This document shows, in pieces, positions 36,571 to 46,129 of a DNA stretch of 64,000 bases (position 1 is its first letter; each line of letters starts with the position of its first letter). Under the pieces are notes generated by a model, which ran no database searches, was not told where the DNA came from, and worked only from the letters and a program-made list of their open reading frames with translations. The stretch comes from Galeruca laticollis (Eukaryota; Arthropoda; Insecta; Coleoptera; Chrysomelidae): NCBI GenBank assembly GCA_963921935.1, contig OY998184.1, positions 28,201,567 through 28,265,566 of the forward strand, in the 5' to 3' direction. A program made the translations under genes and the position numbers.

Positions 36571-37430
36571 TTTTGCTAGGGAGTAAATAAGGGTGCTGTT
36601 GGTCATACGGTATGTCAGCGTTGGACAACCGTTCACCTACACGAATGAGATCATTATCAAGGAGAAAATTCAATGAGGTTAATTTTTTAGATAGAATAGG
36701 AGTGCTTAGTTGCAACGAAGCTAGCGTATCAAAAAAGCTAGTAGCTTGAACTTGTTTTATAAGGTGAATCTTATGTTTCAATAGGTCTAAGGGAGAAAGA
36801 GAATATTTTTTATCATGAGGGTATTTACAATTATGTACAAAGTTTAAAATGTAAGCCATAGAGCGAATTAATTTTGTTAACGATGAGAATTTGTCTATAA
36901 ATCGTAACCACATATTTTCCATTTTGTGGCTAACAAGAAGAGATACATGTTTTTCTTCAGGAGGATTGGGGATGAGCCTAAATGTTTGAAAATCCTGCAT
37001 GTTGGTTTGACCATCTAGCAGAAACAGAGGGCCATTTTGCCAGGAAAGAAGTTTCGTGTTATGTATCCTTCCTCTTGACAACATGTCAGCAGGATTAAGT
37101 GAGGATTTGATGTAGCGCCAGTTATTTACTTGGGTTAGTGATTGGATTTGTACAACTCTGTTAGGTACAAAGTTGTTCCATCTATAAGGATGAGCATTTA
37201 TCCAGGAAAGAGTTACCTGAGAGTCTGACCACAAAAAAGAATGAGATTTTAAAGGATATTTGGATAAGAGTTTCAACAGTCTAGCATAAAGGGATGAAAG
37301 CAGTGTCATGGCACACAATTCCGATTTCGGAATGGTTACAATTTTGTTCAGCGGTGCTACTCTGGACGTAAAAGCTATGAGTTAAGAAGAGGCTGTTTGA
37401 TCTGAATAAATGGTTCGAAGGTAAAAACAA
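36557..37430 (-). pseudogene. BEL/Pao RNase H region
   Basis: 37430-37320 reads HGFCDASSSVYG followed by a stop and an ELCAM block. The open frame from 37318 reads SFLWSDSQVTLSWI, then the linker NNFVPNRVVQIQSLT, then NPADMLSRG, all standard BEL RNase H blocks. It continues into the pre-integrase linker ending near YPYLLPSKNH-type sequence at about 36560. It would remove the RNA strand during cDNA synthesis. It is interrupted by an in-frame stop near 37383. Confidence 0.8.
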
Positions 37431-37533
37431 CAACCATAGACTGAGGAGCTAGCGTCACAGAACCCATGCAGTTCAATGATCAATATGTTCTTGATAAAGA
37501 AAGTGGAGCGAGGTATTTTTGTATGGCTTAGGT

Positions 37534-38121
37534 TTAAAATGTTTTGAGAGAACATACACATAGGGGGGGTACAAAATACTTATTTTCAGAATAGGAATTT
37601 TTTAATGACAAAGGAACTAATTTTGCATGATCAAGGGATAGATATTTACTAAGTATGGCTTTATATTCGGATTTGAGGATAGGGTCTTTATTAAGTCTAC
37701 GTTCTAACGATAGGAATCGTTGTTTGGCCGATAAAAAGGAGTCTCTTAGAGTTTTTTGAGCTTCCAGATGAGTTAGAGGCATATTTACTTGAAATTGTTC
37801 ATACGGTAATATTTCTGTGGTGGACTTGAATATTTCTTCTGCCAATTGGTCTTCGAGGGTGAGAGGTGAAGGTTCGGGAAATTCTTCTTGGGTCCAAAAT
37901 TTCTCGACAAGAGTGTCTAACGACATGTCAGCGCCATTGTTAACCCAAGTTGAAGAGTTCTCTTCTTCAGAGATCAAAGTGGTTACATGAAATGAATAAT
38001 CGGGAGGACTTTCTTTACAGTTAATATTGGATAGGGGTACGGTGCCAGATATTACCCATCCCAGATGAGTATTGAGCAGAGTAGGAAGTCCATTTCCCAG
38101 TTTTACCAATCCGTGTTTAAT
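37534..38121 (-). pseudogene. BEL/Pao pol: linker before RT, then deletion of RT core
   Basis: Minus reading includes LLNTHLGWVISG, then EKFWTQEEFPEPSPLT, and ILPYEQFQVNMPLTHL, which belong to the protease-RT linker and RT fingers. It stops at about 37560 after YFVPP and the next recognisable block is RNase H. The RT palm, with its Asp pair, is therefore absent. At the upstream end the frame runs into the Penelope composite at 38133 and resumes beyond it at 46023. Confidence 0.8.
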
Positions 38122-38133
38122 TAAGGAATAATA
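38122..38133. repeat. target-site duplication, left copy (composite PLE)
   Basis: TAAGGAATAATA here and at 46011-46022. Removing one copy and the intervening 7.9 kb leaves the BEL reading frame continuous at this point. Confidence 0.88.
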
Positions 38134-38477
38134 AAATTAACTGTCTCGACCCTTACTTCGTGGAATATGCTCATATTAGTGTTTTTAAATGAAACTCACG
38201 GTCTCTAGTTAATTCCACAATATAATAAAAGTTATTGAAGATTCTAAAAAAATGACAATTGTTTCGATAAATCAATATCATCGTCAGAATAACAGAAGTT
38301 ACATTTCATTTTATGCCTGATGTTTAGTAGTTATTTTTGGCTAGACCAAGAAGTAACCTAACTTGTGATTGGCTTAATATATGTTTATAGAAAAAAGAAG
38401 AAGATGTGATATTACAAATATTGAAACTTAGATATTATTAGCCCTATGGTGATATCCTGGATATCATTTTTCCAATT

Positions 38478-40247
38478 AAGATCAGTATAACTGTGCAATG
38501 ATATAGAAAACCAGTCAATTTCATATCTGCTGATCATTACAATTATCACTTAAGAAGACAGTTTATTAGTGGAGAACTCCCTAGGTTTAACTGTTCATTG
38601 ACAACTTCATATTGTGGGTTTCTTAAATGTCTCCTAATTTCCAGTTCTTCAAGGAAATCCAGTTCTTGTTTCTTTTCACAAATATGCAGCACTTCTAGTT
38701 CTGTGTTAGGTGTCAATGAATGATTGGTGTCAAGTAGATGTTTTGCGTAGTGGGATTTATCTGGTTGTTTTAATCTGTATGCTCGTAAGTGCTCACTGTA
38801 TCGTATTTCAAAATTCCTAAGGGTCTGACCCAAATAGACAGCATTACATTCTAGACATTTGAGTTTATATATACCTGACTTCTTTAATAGTGGTATTTTT
38901 GTTTTTACATTTAACAATTTTGTACTAACGTCACTTTCTGTTTTAACAGAAATTGTTGTATTCGTTGCTGAAGATATTATCTTTGAAATATTATTAGAAA
39001 TATTTCCTGCATATGTGATGGTTTTATAAGTTTTAATTTCATCAGCTTGTTTAGGATATATTAGTTGTAATGCCACTTTTTCTTCTTTTTTACTAATTAG
39101 CTTATTTATCATATCTAATGGATAACCGTTAGATGCTGCTATTTGTCTAATTGTATTGATCTCTCTATCAAAATTACATTTGTTCATAGGAACTGAAAAA
39201 ACTCTATGTATCATTGAATTATATGCTGCTAGTCTGTGTGACATAGGGCCGTTAGAATTGAATGGAATTGTCAAATCAGTCTGTGTTGGTTTTCGGTAAA
39301 TTGAATTCTTAAGTACATTATTAACTCTTTGAATTTTTAAATCAAGAAAATTGATTGAGCTATTTTCTTCAATTACTAATGTAAATTTAATTTTCGGGTG
39401 TAAATTATTGATGTGGTTGAAAAATACATCTAATTGTCGTTCACTACCCATAAAACAAGCTAATATGTCATCTACATATCTATACCAAAATAAAATATTT
39501 TTCGAAATATTACTTTCAAAGATCTTTCTTTCTAAATTGTCCATAAAAATGTTTGCTAAAATAGGTGATATAGGGCTTCCCATTGGTAAACCTTCATTTT
39601 GAATATATATCTTTTTGTCAAAAGTGAAATAATTCTGATTAATGCATACATCAAATAAATTAAGTATATCTGAAAATTATTCCTGGATCAATATTTTTAT
39701 CTTCTAGTAATTTTCTTACAAGTATTAGACATTCTTTAGGAGGAATTTTAGTAAACATATTAGTTACATCGAACGAAATGAGTTTATAGTTATCTTGCAA
39801 GTGGATTGCTTTCAACTTTTTGAATTTCTAATTGAGTACTGAGATTCATATCCGTAAGTATTGAGTATATATATTTTTTTTTTTTTTTGTTTGAGCATCG
39901 ACATCTAGGTCATTGTGCTCGTCGATATATCATTGGGGTAATTTATATTTTATAAAATAAATTTGTGGACTTTAGATAAGTTATCACCTGGTTAAGCTCG
40001 TCATTTTGGTTTCTAAGAATGTTTTCGATCTGGGGTATTTTGAGGAATTGTCTGTGAAAATTGAAGGCTGCACAAGTTAATATATGTTGGGTTGTCAGTG
40101 GGATTCCGCACTTCTCACATCTGGGTTTGTTCTTTCCAAGGGGGAGGTGTAAATGGGTTAGGTTTGTGTGGCCTATCCTTAATCGGCTGAGGACGACTTG
40201 TTCACGCCTTGTAAGAGTTTTGGGGTAGAACCATTTTTGTACGCTCG
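38478..40247 (-). repeat. large inverted repeat, left arm (about 1.77 kb)
   Basis: The reverse complement matches 42294-44069 with only scattered differences. The arm includes PLE C-terminal coding, a 59 bp target-duplication sequence and 0.37 kb of the non-LTR 3' end, joined in the same way as in the right arm. Confidence 0.88.
38546..39583 (-). pseudogene. Penelope-like RT C-terminal part plus GIY-YIG (left arm)
   Basis: A 345-codon frame starting at the RT motif MGSPISPILANIF, with YVDDILACF and the GIY-YIG nuclease SGIYKLKCLECNAVYLGQT. It differs at about one residue from the plus-strand copy at 42957-43994 (Gly versus Arg in the NSNGPMSHR/NSNRPMSHR block). A one-base change near 39673 shifts the frame upstream of the start, so RT motif A is in another frame. 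Inactive on its own, because the N-terminal half is missing. Confidence 0.85.
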
Positions 40248-40494
40248 TTACATTTCATTTTATGCCTGATGTTTAGTAGTTATTTTTGGCTAGACCAAGA
40301 AGTAACCTAACTTGTGATTGGCTTAATATATGTTTATAGAAAAAAGAAGAAGATGTGATATTACAAATATTGAAACTTAGATATTATTAGCCCTATGGTG
40401 ATATCCTGGATATCATTTTTCCAATTAAGATCAGTATAACTGTGCAATGATATAGAAAACCAGTCAATTTCATATCTGCTGATCATTACAATTA

Positions 40495-40905
40495 TCACTT
40501 AAGAAGACAGTTTATTAGTGGAGAACTCCCTAGGTTTAACTGTTCATTGACAACTTCATATTGTGGGTTTCTTAAATGTCTCCTAATTTCCAGTTCTTCA
40601 AGGAAATCCAGTTCTTGTTTCTTTTCACAAATATGCAGCACTTCTAGTTCTGTGTTAGGTGTCAATGAATGATTGGTGTCAAGTAGATGTTTTGCGTAGT
40701 GGGATTTATCTGGTTGTTTTAATCTGTATGCTCGTAAGTGCTCACTGTATCGTATTTCAAAATTCCTAAGGGTCTGACCCAAATAGACAGCATTACATTC
40801 TGGACATTTGAGTTTATATATTCCTGACTTCTTTAATAGTGGTATTTTTTTTATATTTAACAATTTTGTACTAACGTTACTTTCTGTTTTGAAAGAAATT
40901 GGCAA
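40495..40905 (-). pseudogene. Penelope GIY-YIG end, third partial copy
   Basis: Only the GIY-YIG nuclease and C-terminus are present (136 codons; SGIYKLKCPECNAVYLGQT to SSPLINCLLK). 40247-40905 is a direct repeat of 38298-38956. It begins right where the non-LTR 3' end of the left arm is cut (GTTAC overlap at 40246-40250). It ends at a sharp hairpin (40898-40957), where the strand of the PLE reverses. Confidence 0.8.
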
Positions 40906-40957
40906 TTTTCAATTTCTCATAAATAATTTTCTTTATGAGAAATTAAAAATTGCCAAT
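40898..40957. repeat. 26-bp stem hairpin at a head-to-head PLE junction
   Basis: ATTGGCAATTTTCAATTTCT... pairs with the inverse arm at 40932-40957, with one mismatch and a loop of about 8 bases. The minus-strand GIY-YIG fragment ends here and the plus-strand RT N-terminal part begins. Confidence 0.8.
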
Positions 40958-40961
40958 TTAA

Positions 40962-41440
40962 TAAAAAATATTGAACCTTCAAAAGTTAAACGTCAAACAA
41001 AAAATGACATTACAGTTTTAAATGCAATAAAAAAGAAGATAGAGGATAATAACCTAACAGTTACAAAATCTGATAAGGGGAACACAACTGTCATTTTGAC
41101 GACTGAAAATTACAATTCCAAAGTATATAACTTTATAGAATCCAGCGATGTAAAAGTTCTTAAAGCAGACCCAACAAAAAAGTTTTCTAATAATGTAAGG
41201 AATATTGTTAATAATTCAAATTATCTTTTAAATTATTACGAAAAGAGGTCTATCATACATAATAATCCTCATTGTCCACAATTATATGGAACAGTTAAAT
41301 TACATAAAATATCGAAACCAATTAGACCTGTAGTCTCTTATGTTAATGCTCCTAATAATATATTGGCAAAGAAGCTCAACAATATACTCAATACTTACGG
41401 ATATGAATCTCAGTACTCAATTAGAAATTCAAAAAGTTGA
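40962..41440 (+). pseudogene. Penelope-like RT, N-terminal part
   Basis: Reads NIEPSKVKRQTKNDITVLNA, split over neighbouring blocks, then TVTKSDKGNTTVILTTENY (RT finger motif with Lys and Asp). NNPHCPQLYGTVKLHK, ISKPIRPVVSYVNAP and LAKKLNNILNTYGYES follow, all standard PLE RT blocks. The frame stops where the non-LTR element is inserted, at 41441. The continuation after 42729 has lost 12-13 bases relative to 26248-28385 and has a further frameshift near 42868. This is the only place in the window where the N-terminal half of this PLE protein is preserved. Confidence 0.8.
41382..41440. repeat. 59-bp target-site duplication, left copy
   Basis: Identical to 42670-42728. Both are PLE coding sequence (end of the N-terminal part) and flank the non-LTR insertion. 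A third, inverted copy is in the left arm, about 39812-39870. Confidence 0.88.
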
Positions 41441-42669
41441 TGCGATGCTTCGTCCTTACCCCTAAACTTAAGGAGAGATATGCAGCTCATAACATATGGC
41501 GTGAAAATACAAACGTTACCCAACCATTTAAATAACAAGATTTTCACAAACCTTCCCAGTCCACACACACTAAGACGTAGTTCAACTAAACCATCCAATA
41601 TTCGTTTTTCAGACACATCTGAAGAGTACAGGATAAACTTACAAATAGAAAAAATGACCTATACGTATGACACTCCTCCATGGCTAAGAAAACTACCACA
41701 AATAAACATATCTCTCAGTAAATACAAAAAAGAAGATACCGCTCCATCGATCTACCGAACGCTTTTTTTAGAACAAATGGATCTATACAACGAACATTTA
41801 GTCATCTACACAGATGGTTCCAAATCAGAGAATGGAACAGGGGCGGCAATCGTAATCGGTGTAGATCCCTTCTTTTGGACCCTAAACCAAGAGTCTAGTA
41901 TACTTAATGCCGAGTTGTATGCAATATGGCAAGCGTTGTTGTACTTCAGTCAGAGCAGCTTTGAAAAATGTTTAGTTTGTACGGATTCCTTAACTGCCAC
42001 TCTCTCGACAAAAAATCGTTTTTCTGCAAATGAATGGGTTGTACGCATTCAAGAATTATCAACCCATCTATACAGTATGCAAAGGACTATTTCAATAATG
42101 TGGATACCTGGGCATACCGATATTACCGGTAATACTGAAGCTGATCTAGTAGCAAAAAAAGCCACAAGCGGAACAGTTGACAAAGGCATACCTAACACCT
42201 TTCTGGATATGAAAACGGATATAAAGAATAAAATTTACGAAGCATGGCAGAACAGATGGAATACATATGACGGACAATTAAGACACATTAAACCGAGCGT
42301 ACAAAAATGGTTCTACCCCAAAACTCTTACAAGGCGTGAACAAGTCGTCCTCAGCCGATTAAGGATAGGCCACACAAACCTAACCCATTTACACCTCCCC
42401 CTTGGAAAGAACAAACCCAGATGTGAGAAGTGCGGAATCCCACTGACAACCCAACATATATTAACTTGTGCAGCCTTCAATTTTCACAGACAATTCCTCA
42501 AAATACCCCAGATCGAAAACATTCTTAGAAACCAAAATGACGAGCTTAACCAGGTGATAACTTATCTAAAGTCCACAAATTTATTTTATAAAATATAAAT
42601 TACCCCAATGATATATCGACGAGCACAATGACCTAGATGTCGATGCTCAAACAAAAAAAAAAAAAATAT
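41441..42669 (+). mobile_element. 5'-truncated non-LTR retrotransposon with RNase H, inserted in PLE
   Basis: It carries only the 3' part of a non-LTR element. The last ORF, a short 3' untranslated region and an A-rich tail (42655-42667, ending ATATATA) are present. It is flanked by an unusually long, perfect 59 bp target duplication. Clade assignment is uncertain; non-LTR elements with a C-terminal RNase H include the I and LOA groups. Confidence 0.85.
41480..42598 (+). CDS. RNase H-containing C-terminal fragment of non-LTR ORF2
   Basis: 372 codons without a stop. The RNase H domain shows all four catalytic positions: VIYTDGSKSENGTG (Asp), LNAELYAIWQAL (Glu), LVCTDSLTATL (Asp) and WIPGHTDITGNTEADLVAKK (Asp). 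The C-terminus has a gag-knuckle-like CEKCGIPLTTQHILTC (CCHC), typical of these ORF2 ends, preceded by LSRLRIGHTNLTHLHL. The RT and endonuclease parts are missing because of 5' truncation. The fragment ends with TAA at 42596-42598. The intact frame suggests a young insertion. Part of its 3' end also appears inverted at 39870-40247. Confidence 0.85.
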   Translation: MQLITYGVKIQTLPNHLNNKIFTNLPSPHTLRRSSTKPSNIRFSDTSEEYRINLQIEKMTYTYDTPPWLRKLPQINISLSKYKKEDTAPSIYRTLFLEQMDLYNEHLVIYTDGSKSENGTGAAIVIGVDPFFWTLNQESSILNAELYAIWQALLYFSQSSFEKCLVCTDSLTATLSTKNRFSANEWVVRIQELSTHLYSMQRTISIMWIPGHTDITGNTEADLVAKKATSGTVDKGIPNTFLDMKTDIKNKIYEAWQNRWNTYDGQLRHIKPSVQKWFYPKTLTRREQVVLSRLRIGHTNLTHLHLPLGKNKPRCEKCGIPLTTQHILTCAAFNFHRQFLKIPQIENILRNQNDELNQVITYLKSTNLFYKI

Positions 42670-44069
42670 ATATACTCAATACTTACGGATATGAATCTCA
42701 GTACTCAATTAGAAATTCAAAAAGTTGAAAGCAATCCACTTGCAAGATAACTATAAACTCATTTCGTTCGATGTAACTAATATGTTTACTAAAATTCCTC
42801 CTAAAGAATGTCTAATACTTGTAAGAAAATTACTAGAAGATAAAAATATTGATCCAGGAATAATTTTCAGATATACTTAATTTATTTGATGTATGCATTA
42901 ATCAGAATTATTTCACTTTTGACAAAAAGATATATATTCAAAATGAAGGTTTACCAATGGGAAGCCCTATATCACCTATTTTAGCAAACATTTTTATGGA
43001 CAATTTAGAAAGAAAGATCTTTGAAAGTAATATTTCGAAAAATATTTTATTTTGGTATAGATATGTAGATGACATATTAGCTTGTTTTATGGGTAGTGAA
43101 CGACAATTAGATGTATTTTTCAACCACATCAATAATTTACACCCGAAAATTAAATTTACATTAGTAATTGAAGAAAATAGCTCAATCAATTTTCTTGATT
43201 TAAAAATTCAAAGAGTTAATAATGTACTTAAGAATTCAATTTACCGAAAACCAACACAGACTGATTTGACAATTCCATTCAATTCTAACCGCCCTATGTC
43301 ACACAGACTAGCAGCATATAATTCAATGATACATAGAGTTTTTTCAGTTCCTATGAACAAATGTAATTTTGATAGAGAGATCAATACAATTAGACAAATA
43401 GCAGCATCTAACGGTTATCCATTAGATATGATAAATAAGCTAATTAGTAAAAAAGAAGAAAAAGTGGCATTACAACTAATATATCCTAAACAAGCTGATG
43501 AAATTAAAACTTATAAAACCATCACATATGCAGGAAATATTTCTAATAATATTTCAAAGATAATATCTTCAGCAACGAATACAACAATTTCTGTTAAAAC
43601 AGAAAGTGACGTTAGTACAAAATTGTTAAATGTAAAAACAAAAATACCACTATTAAAGAAGTCAGGTATATATAAACTCAAATGTCTAGAATGTAATGCT
43701 GTCTATTTGGGTCAGACCCTTAGGAATTTTGAAATACGATACAGTGAGCACTTACGAGCATACAGATTAAAACAACCAGATAAATCCCACTACGCAAAAC
43801 ATCTACTTGACACCAATCATTCATTGACACCTAACACAGAACTAGAAGTGCTGCATATTTGTGAAAAGAAACAAGAACTGGATTTCCTTGAAGAACTGGA
43901 AATTAGAAGACATTTAAGAAACCCACAATATGAAGTTGTCAATGAACAGTTAAATCTAGGGAGTTCTCCACTAATAAACTGTCTTCTTAAGTGATAATTG
44001 TAAAGATCAGCAGATATAGTTTTCCTGGTTTTCTATATCATTGCACAGTTATACTGATCTTAATTGGAA
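42294..44069 (+). repeat. large inverted repeat, right arm
   Basis: Inverse partner of 38478-40247. The inner edge is CGAGCGT (42294-42300) facing ACGCTCG (40241-40247). The outer edge is at TTAATTGGAA (about 44069). Confidence 0.88.
42957..43994 (+). pseudogene. Penelope-like RT C-terminal part plus GIY-YIG (right arm)
   Basis: The same 345-codon frame as 38546-39583 on the opposite strand: GSPISPILANIFMDN, WYRYVDDILACF, SGIYKLKC and VYLGQTLRNFEIRYSEHL, ending LINCLLK. Upstream, in-phase continuity with the N-terminal part is broken by the non-LTR insertion and by a frameshift near 42868 (AATAATTTTCAG where the 26248 copy has one base less). The 3' untranslated segment runs to 44069, where the next insertion begins. 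Confidence 0.85.
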
Positions 44070-44849
44070 TAAAAATAGGTAAAAAAACTTTTTAAGTTAA
44101 ACGGTTTTATGTTAAACATACATTGCAATGTTTAAGATAAATGTACTAAAAACCAAAAAATAATAAAATAGATACAGTCGTGGGAATTATAAACATATGC
44201 ATAGACTAGACTAAAATAACACCGTGGGGCACGTTTTGTCGATTAAAGACAAACAACGAGCTGTGAAACGATTCCTCGCCAGCCAGCAGTGTGAATGTCC
44301 AACGATAAACTAGTTGAAACATCTCTTTTATTTACATGGAGTGTATAACTATTGGAATTTCCATGAGCAAGAAAATAGTAAGTAATGTCCTCACCGTCTG
44401 CGGGCCAACTGCCTAACGACGAATTAAACGATTCTTCTATCGCACATTAAGTCGATAATTTGTAGACAATTGACGTGCCCCACGGTTTTATTTTAGTCTA
44501 GTCTATGCATATGTTTATAATTCCCACGACTGTATCTATTTTATTATTTTTTGGTTTTTAGTACATTTATCTTAAACATTGCAATGTATGTTTAACATAA
44601 AACCGTTTAACTTTAAAAAGTTTTTTTACCTATTTTTATTTTTTGGTTTTTAGTACATTTATCTTAAACATTGCAATGTATGTTTAACATAAAACCGTTT
44701 AACTTAAAAAGTTTTTTTACCTATTTTTATTTTTTACCATTTTTTTCCCACGAGTAATGGACATTTAAACGGTCGACCCCCCCAGAGGTCCAATAAAGGG
44801 GCAAGGCTATGTACAACAAGATGCGCCTGAGTCTTGAGGGGAAAACGCT

Positions 44850-45010
44850 AACGACATATCATTTTTATCCACCCTAATGCCATACAGTTCTCGGCGCGTT
44901 TTAACCTTTCACCTTAACTTGGGTGGTGTACCGCTAACGACGTATCATTTTTAGCCACCCTAACGCCACACAGTCCTCAACACGATACAAAATCTTGACT
45001 TGGGTGGTGG
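44850..45010 (+). repeat. two-unit tandem repeat (about 85 bp)
   Basis: CGCTAACGACRTATCATTTT followed by CCACCCTAA and ending ACTTGGGTGGTG occurs at about 44848 and 44931. Confidence 0.7.
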
Positions 45011-45059
45011 ATTCAGGCTGGATTAATCAGATACCTAAATTACAGATTCAATTTCTAAA

Positions 45060-45590
45060 TTTAAATCTTATTATTATACGCCATTTAGTGGCTGCGCCCA
45101 TCTTAAATATTGAGGTTGTATAGTGCACTGTATTCTTCTTGTCAATCCCTTTTATTTGTTGATACCCATATTGGTGGGATTGATAAAAAATTGTTATCAG
45201 CCATTTGGTAGCGGCGGCCATCTTAGATTTCAATTTTGCATAGTAAATTGTATTCTACTTGTTGAGACCTTTCATTTGATACCCATGTTGATGGGATTGA
45301 TAAAACCTACGTTATCCGCCATTTTGTAGAAGCCGTTATCTTGGATTTCAATTTTATATAGTATATTGTATTCTACTGGTTGAGCACTTTCATTTGATAC
45401 CCATATTGATGGGATTGATAAAACCTACGTTATCCGCCATTTTGTAGCGGCCGCCATCTTGGATTTCAATATTTTATAGTATATTGTATTCTGCTTGTTG
45501 AACCCTTTCATTTTATACCCATATTGATGGGATTAATAAAACATAAATTATCCGCAATTTTGTAGCGGCGGCCATCTTGAATTTATAATG
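45060..45590 (+). repeat. tandem repeat of about 118 bp, four to five units
   Basis: Each unit has GCCATCTTGGATTTCAAT, then a TATTGTATTCTACTTGTTGA-like block, CATTTGATACCCATATTG, GATGGGATTGATAAAA and TTATCCGCCATTTTGTAGCG. The GATGGGATT block recurs near 45175, 45292, 45410 and 45527. Confidence 0.8.
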
Positions 45591-46022
45591 ATAATGAATA
45601 AACATAATTGTATTGTCACCAAAATCCAAAGTGTATACAAAATGTCAGATTAATCGGTTGACAGGAAGAGGGTGAAATTTGAATTACTAAATTTGACCCA
45701 AGAATAAATAAAACAAACGGGGTGAGCTAAATAAAACCGTTTAAAAATGATATCCAGGATATCACCATAGTGCTAATAATATCTAAGCTTCAATATTTGT
45801 AATATCATATCTTCTTCTTTTATCTATAAACATATATTGAGCCAATCACAAGTTAGGTTACTTCTTGGTCTAGCCAAAAATAACTACTAAACATCAGGTA
45901 GGCATAAAATGAAATGTAACTTCTGTCATTCTGACGATTATATTGATTTATCGAAACAATTGTCATTTTTTTAGAATTTTCAATAACTTTTATTATATTG
46001 TGGAATTAACTAAGGAATAATA

Positions 46023-46120
46023 GATATCTGCACCTAGAAGAATGTCTATGTCTGCAGGTAAATGAAATTCATTATCAGCAAGATTATTTGCAATGTTGGA
46101 AGGAATAGGTAGATATTTTC
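46023..46120 (-). pseudogene. BEL/Pao protease end and linker
   Basis: Minus reading gives LPIPSNIANNLADNEFHL and DIDILLGADIYYSL, the block that follows the aspartic protease in BEL pol. It is separated from the rest of the protease by the LINE at 46121-48881 and from the RT linker by the Penelope composite. Confidence 0.8.
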
Positions 46121-46129
46121 GAGCTATGG

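Larger units (their letters stand above)
44070..45748. mobile_element. palindromic element plus tandem arrays inserted in the PLE 3' region
   Basis: 44077-44240 and the inverse at about 44465-44632 form terminal inverted repeats of about 165 bp (GGTAAAAAAACTTTTTAAGT outermost) around a unique centre. The right repeat end is copied again at 44639-44735. Two tandem arrays follow (44850-45010 and 45060-45590). The segment ends ATAAAACCGTTTAA at 45748, which echoes the terminal repeat. PLE sequence continues on either side (TTGGAA before, AAATGATATCC after). Confidence 0.65.
38134..46010. mobile_element. composite Penelope family 1 insertion (inverted dimer with nested elements)
   Basis: One insertion by the evidence of its 12 bp target duplication. 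From left to right it holds a family terminus (TTAACTGTCTCGACCC at about 38139) and a minus-strand PLE 3' half (38480-39870). Next is a non-LTR 3' end (39870-40247) and a second minus-strand PLE 3' end (40248-40905). A plus-strand PLE N-terminal part (40962-41440) follows, then a truncated non-LTR element (41441-42669) and the rest of the plus-strand PLE (42670-44069). A 1.7 kb palindrome-plus-tandem-repeat insertion (44070-45748) and the closing PLE end (45749-46010) complete it. The two outer PLE arms are almost identical inverted copies. Confidence 0.85.

Noticed and set aside
39351..39602. 83-codon plus-strand frame, with an identical twin at 42938-43189 minus
   Set aside because: It is antisense to the Penelope RT coding sequence. 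Its recurrence only reflects the inverted duplication.
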